Positions 63,221 to 64,000 of a stretch of DNA of 64,000 nucleotides are shown one piece after another. A model generated the notes under the pieces. The model was not told the DNA's origin and searched no databases. It saw only the letters and a program-made list of their open reading frames with translations. This DNA comes from Flavobacteriaceae bacterium UBA3611 (GTDB lineage Bacteria > Bacteroidota > Bacteroidia > Flavobacteriales > Flavobacteriaceae). The stretch spans positions 244,379 to 308,378 of the forward strand of contig DFLU01000005.1 of assembly GCA_002375495.1 (NCBI GenBank), given 5' to 3'. A program made the translations under genes and the position numbers. The number at the start of each line of letters is the position of its first letter. Within the stretch, counting starts at the first letter, position 1.

Positions 63221-63411
63221 CTTACAAATTTTATAGGCATTCAGTCAACATCTTTTCAAAATGCTTACACAGGCAACGTAAAAAAACCTGAGACAGCATC
63301 ATTCGTGCCTTAATACTCCTTAAAAAATAGTATCTTCAAGACATCAAATTCAGTTCACTTGTAATGTTTCGGAACTTCCAAACGACTCAAGTAGCAACTT
63401 ATCAAAAAAAT

Positions 63412-64000
63412 ATGCAACACGTTGTCATTATCGGAAATGGAATTGCGGGTGTTACCGCTGCGAGACATATCCGAAAACTTTCAGATAAAAAAATCACCAT
63501 AATTTCTGCCGAAACAGACTATTTTTTCTCCCGTACAGCACTTATGTATGTGTATATGGGACATATGCGATGGACAGATATTGAGCCGTACGAGCATTGG
63601 TTTTGGGAGAAAAACCGCTTAGAATTAAAGAAAGCCTATGTTTCAAAAATTGAAACTTCTGCCAAAACACTTCATTTTAAAGAAGGAGGAAATATGCAGT
63701 ACGACCAACTGATTATTGCTTCTGGCTCTTCAACAAATACGTTTGGATGGGAAGGCCTAGATAGCAAAGGCGTAGTGGGTATGGTGACCAAACAAGACTT
63801 AGAACAAATTGAGAAATATGCACCCAATAATAAAGAATGCCGAAGCGCTGTTCTTGTGGGTGGTGGATTAATAGGCGTAGAATTGGCCGAAATGTTACGC
63901 ACCCGAAATATTGACGTCACTTTTCTAATTCGTGAAGAGAACTTTTGGGACGGCGTACTTCCCGAAGGCGAAGCTGCCATGATTTCCCGGCATGTAAAAT
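63412..64000 (+). CDS. NAD(P)/FAD-dependent oxidoreductase, N-terminal part (runs off the right edge)
   Basis: A flavin disulfide-reductase-fold enzyme; about 196 residues are in the window. The FAD loop is VVIIGNGIAGVTAARHIRKL at the start. LIIASGSSTNTFGW is the second flavin motif, and AVLVGGGLIGVELAEMLRTR is the NAD(P)H-binding loop. I start at ATG 63412 with its A-rich leader; an in-frame ATG at 63364 would add 16 residues. The C-terminal part and stop are outside. Its closeness to the arsenosugar genes suggests, but does not prove, a redox role there. Confidence 0.88.
   Translation, partial: MQHVVIIGNGIAGVTAARHIRKLSDKKITIISAETDYFFSRTALMYVYMGHMRWTDIEPYEHWFWEKNRLELKKAYVSKIETSAKTLHFKEGGNMQYDQLIIASGSSTNTFGWEGLDSKGVVGMVTKQDLEQIEKYAPNNKECRSAVLVGGGLIGVELAEMLRTRNIDVTFLIREENFWDGVLPEGEAAMISRHVK

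Noticed and set aside
63672..63980. Minus-strand frame at the right edge
   Set aside because: Antisense to the FAD/NAD(P)-dependent oxidoreductase, which has clear dinucleotide-binding motifs.

Overview
The window is chromosomal DNA of a marine Flavobacteriaceae-type bacterium (phylum Bacteroidota). This rests on the A/T-rich coding style, on flavobacterial promoter -7 elements (TAnnTTTG) seen before many genes, on lineage-typical families (exosortase XrtF and its partner, HYC_CC_PP protein, DUF3347, GYDIA-family GHMP kinase, class II HMG-CoA reductase of the mevalonate route, dipeptidyl peptidase IV), and on the gene order miaB - sigma-54 activator - lptE - TPR protein - secG - groES - groEL. 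There is no phage, transposase, integrase or CRISPR array. Almost everything is chromosomal core or lineage-specific accessory sequence.

Layout. 1-9.1 kb: the 5' part of topA, a membrane protein, then miaB, a sigma-54 activator, lptE, a TPR protein, secG, a lipoprotein and groESL. 9.2-14.8 kb (minus strand): a tiny basic peptide gene, then a soft-metal homeostasis cluster (small membrane protein, HMA metallochaperone-like protein, TonB-dependent receptor, HYC_CC_PP protein, ArsP-like permease, DUF3347 lipoprotein). 14.8-17.9 kb: exosortase XrtF pair, free methionine sulfoxide reductase-like GAF protein, MacB-type permease. 18-25.3 kb: purH and the rod-shape operon mreBCD-mrdA-rodA. The end of rodA is triplicated as a 129-bp tandem repeat. 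25.6-35.7 kb: nuclease, OppC-like permease, C-terminal processing protease, surE, lpxB, NlpC/P60 lipoprotein, comEC, thioredoxin-like protein. 35.8-49.8 kb: peptide transporter, DPP IV, HMG-CoA reductase and GHMP kinase, periplasmic PPIase, CBS-domain membrane protein, lptC, TPR and outer membrane proteins, coaX. 49.9-50.7 kb: tRNA-Phe with a decayed second copy of its 3' end and terminator, plus dispersed palindromic repeats.

The most interesting part is 50.8-58.9 kb and probably onward to the right edge. It is an arsenosugar/arsenolipid biosynthesis locus: AhpD/peroxidase-like protein, radical SAM ArsS, rhodanese, glycosyltransferase (TIGR04282 type), purine nucleoside phosphorylase, small membrane protein, ArsM methyltransferase, DUF547 lipoprotein, glycosyltransferase (TIGR04283 type) and hemerythrin. 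It is followed by outer membrane proteins, a GH113-like hydrolase, a second DUF547 protein and an FAD-dependent oxidoreductase cut by the window end. A coherent route can be proposed. ArsM methylates arsenite. ArsS moves the 5'-deoxyadenosyl group of SAM onto the dimethylated arsenic. The phosphorylase removes adenine; its base-specificity residue is Asp, not the Asn of 6-oxopurine enzymes. Glycosyltransferases then extend the sugar. The phosphorylase step is inference from context and one residue. No ArsR-type regulator is visible in the locus.
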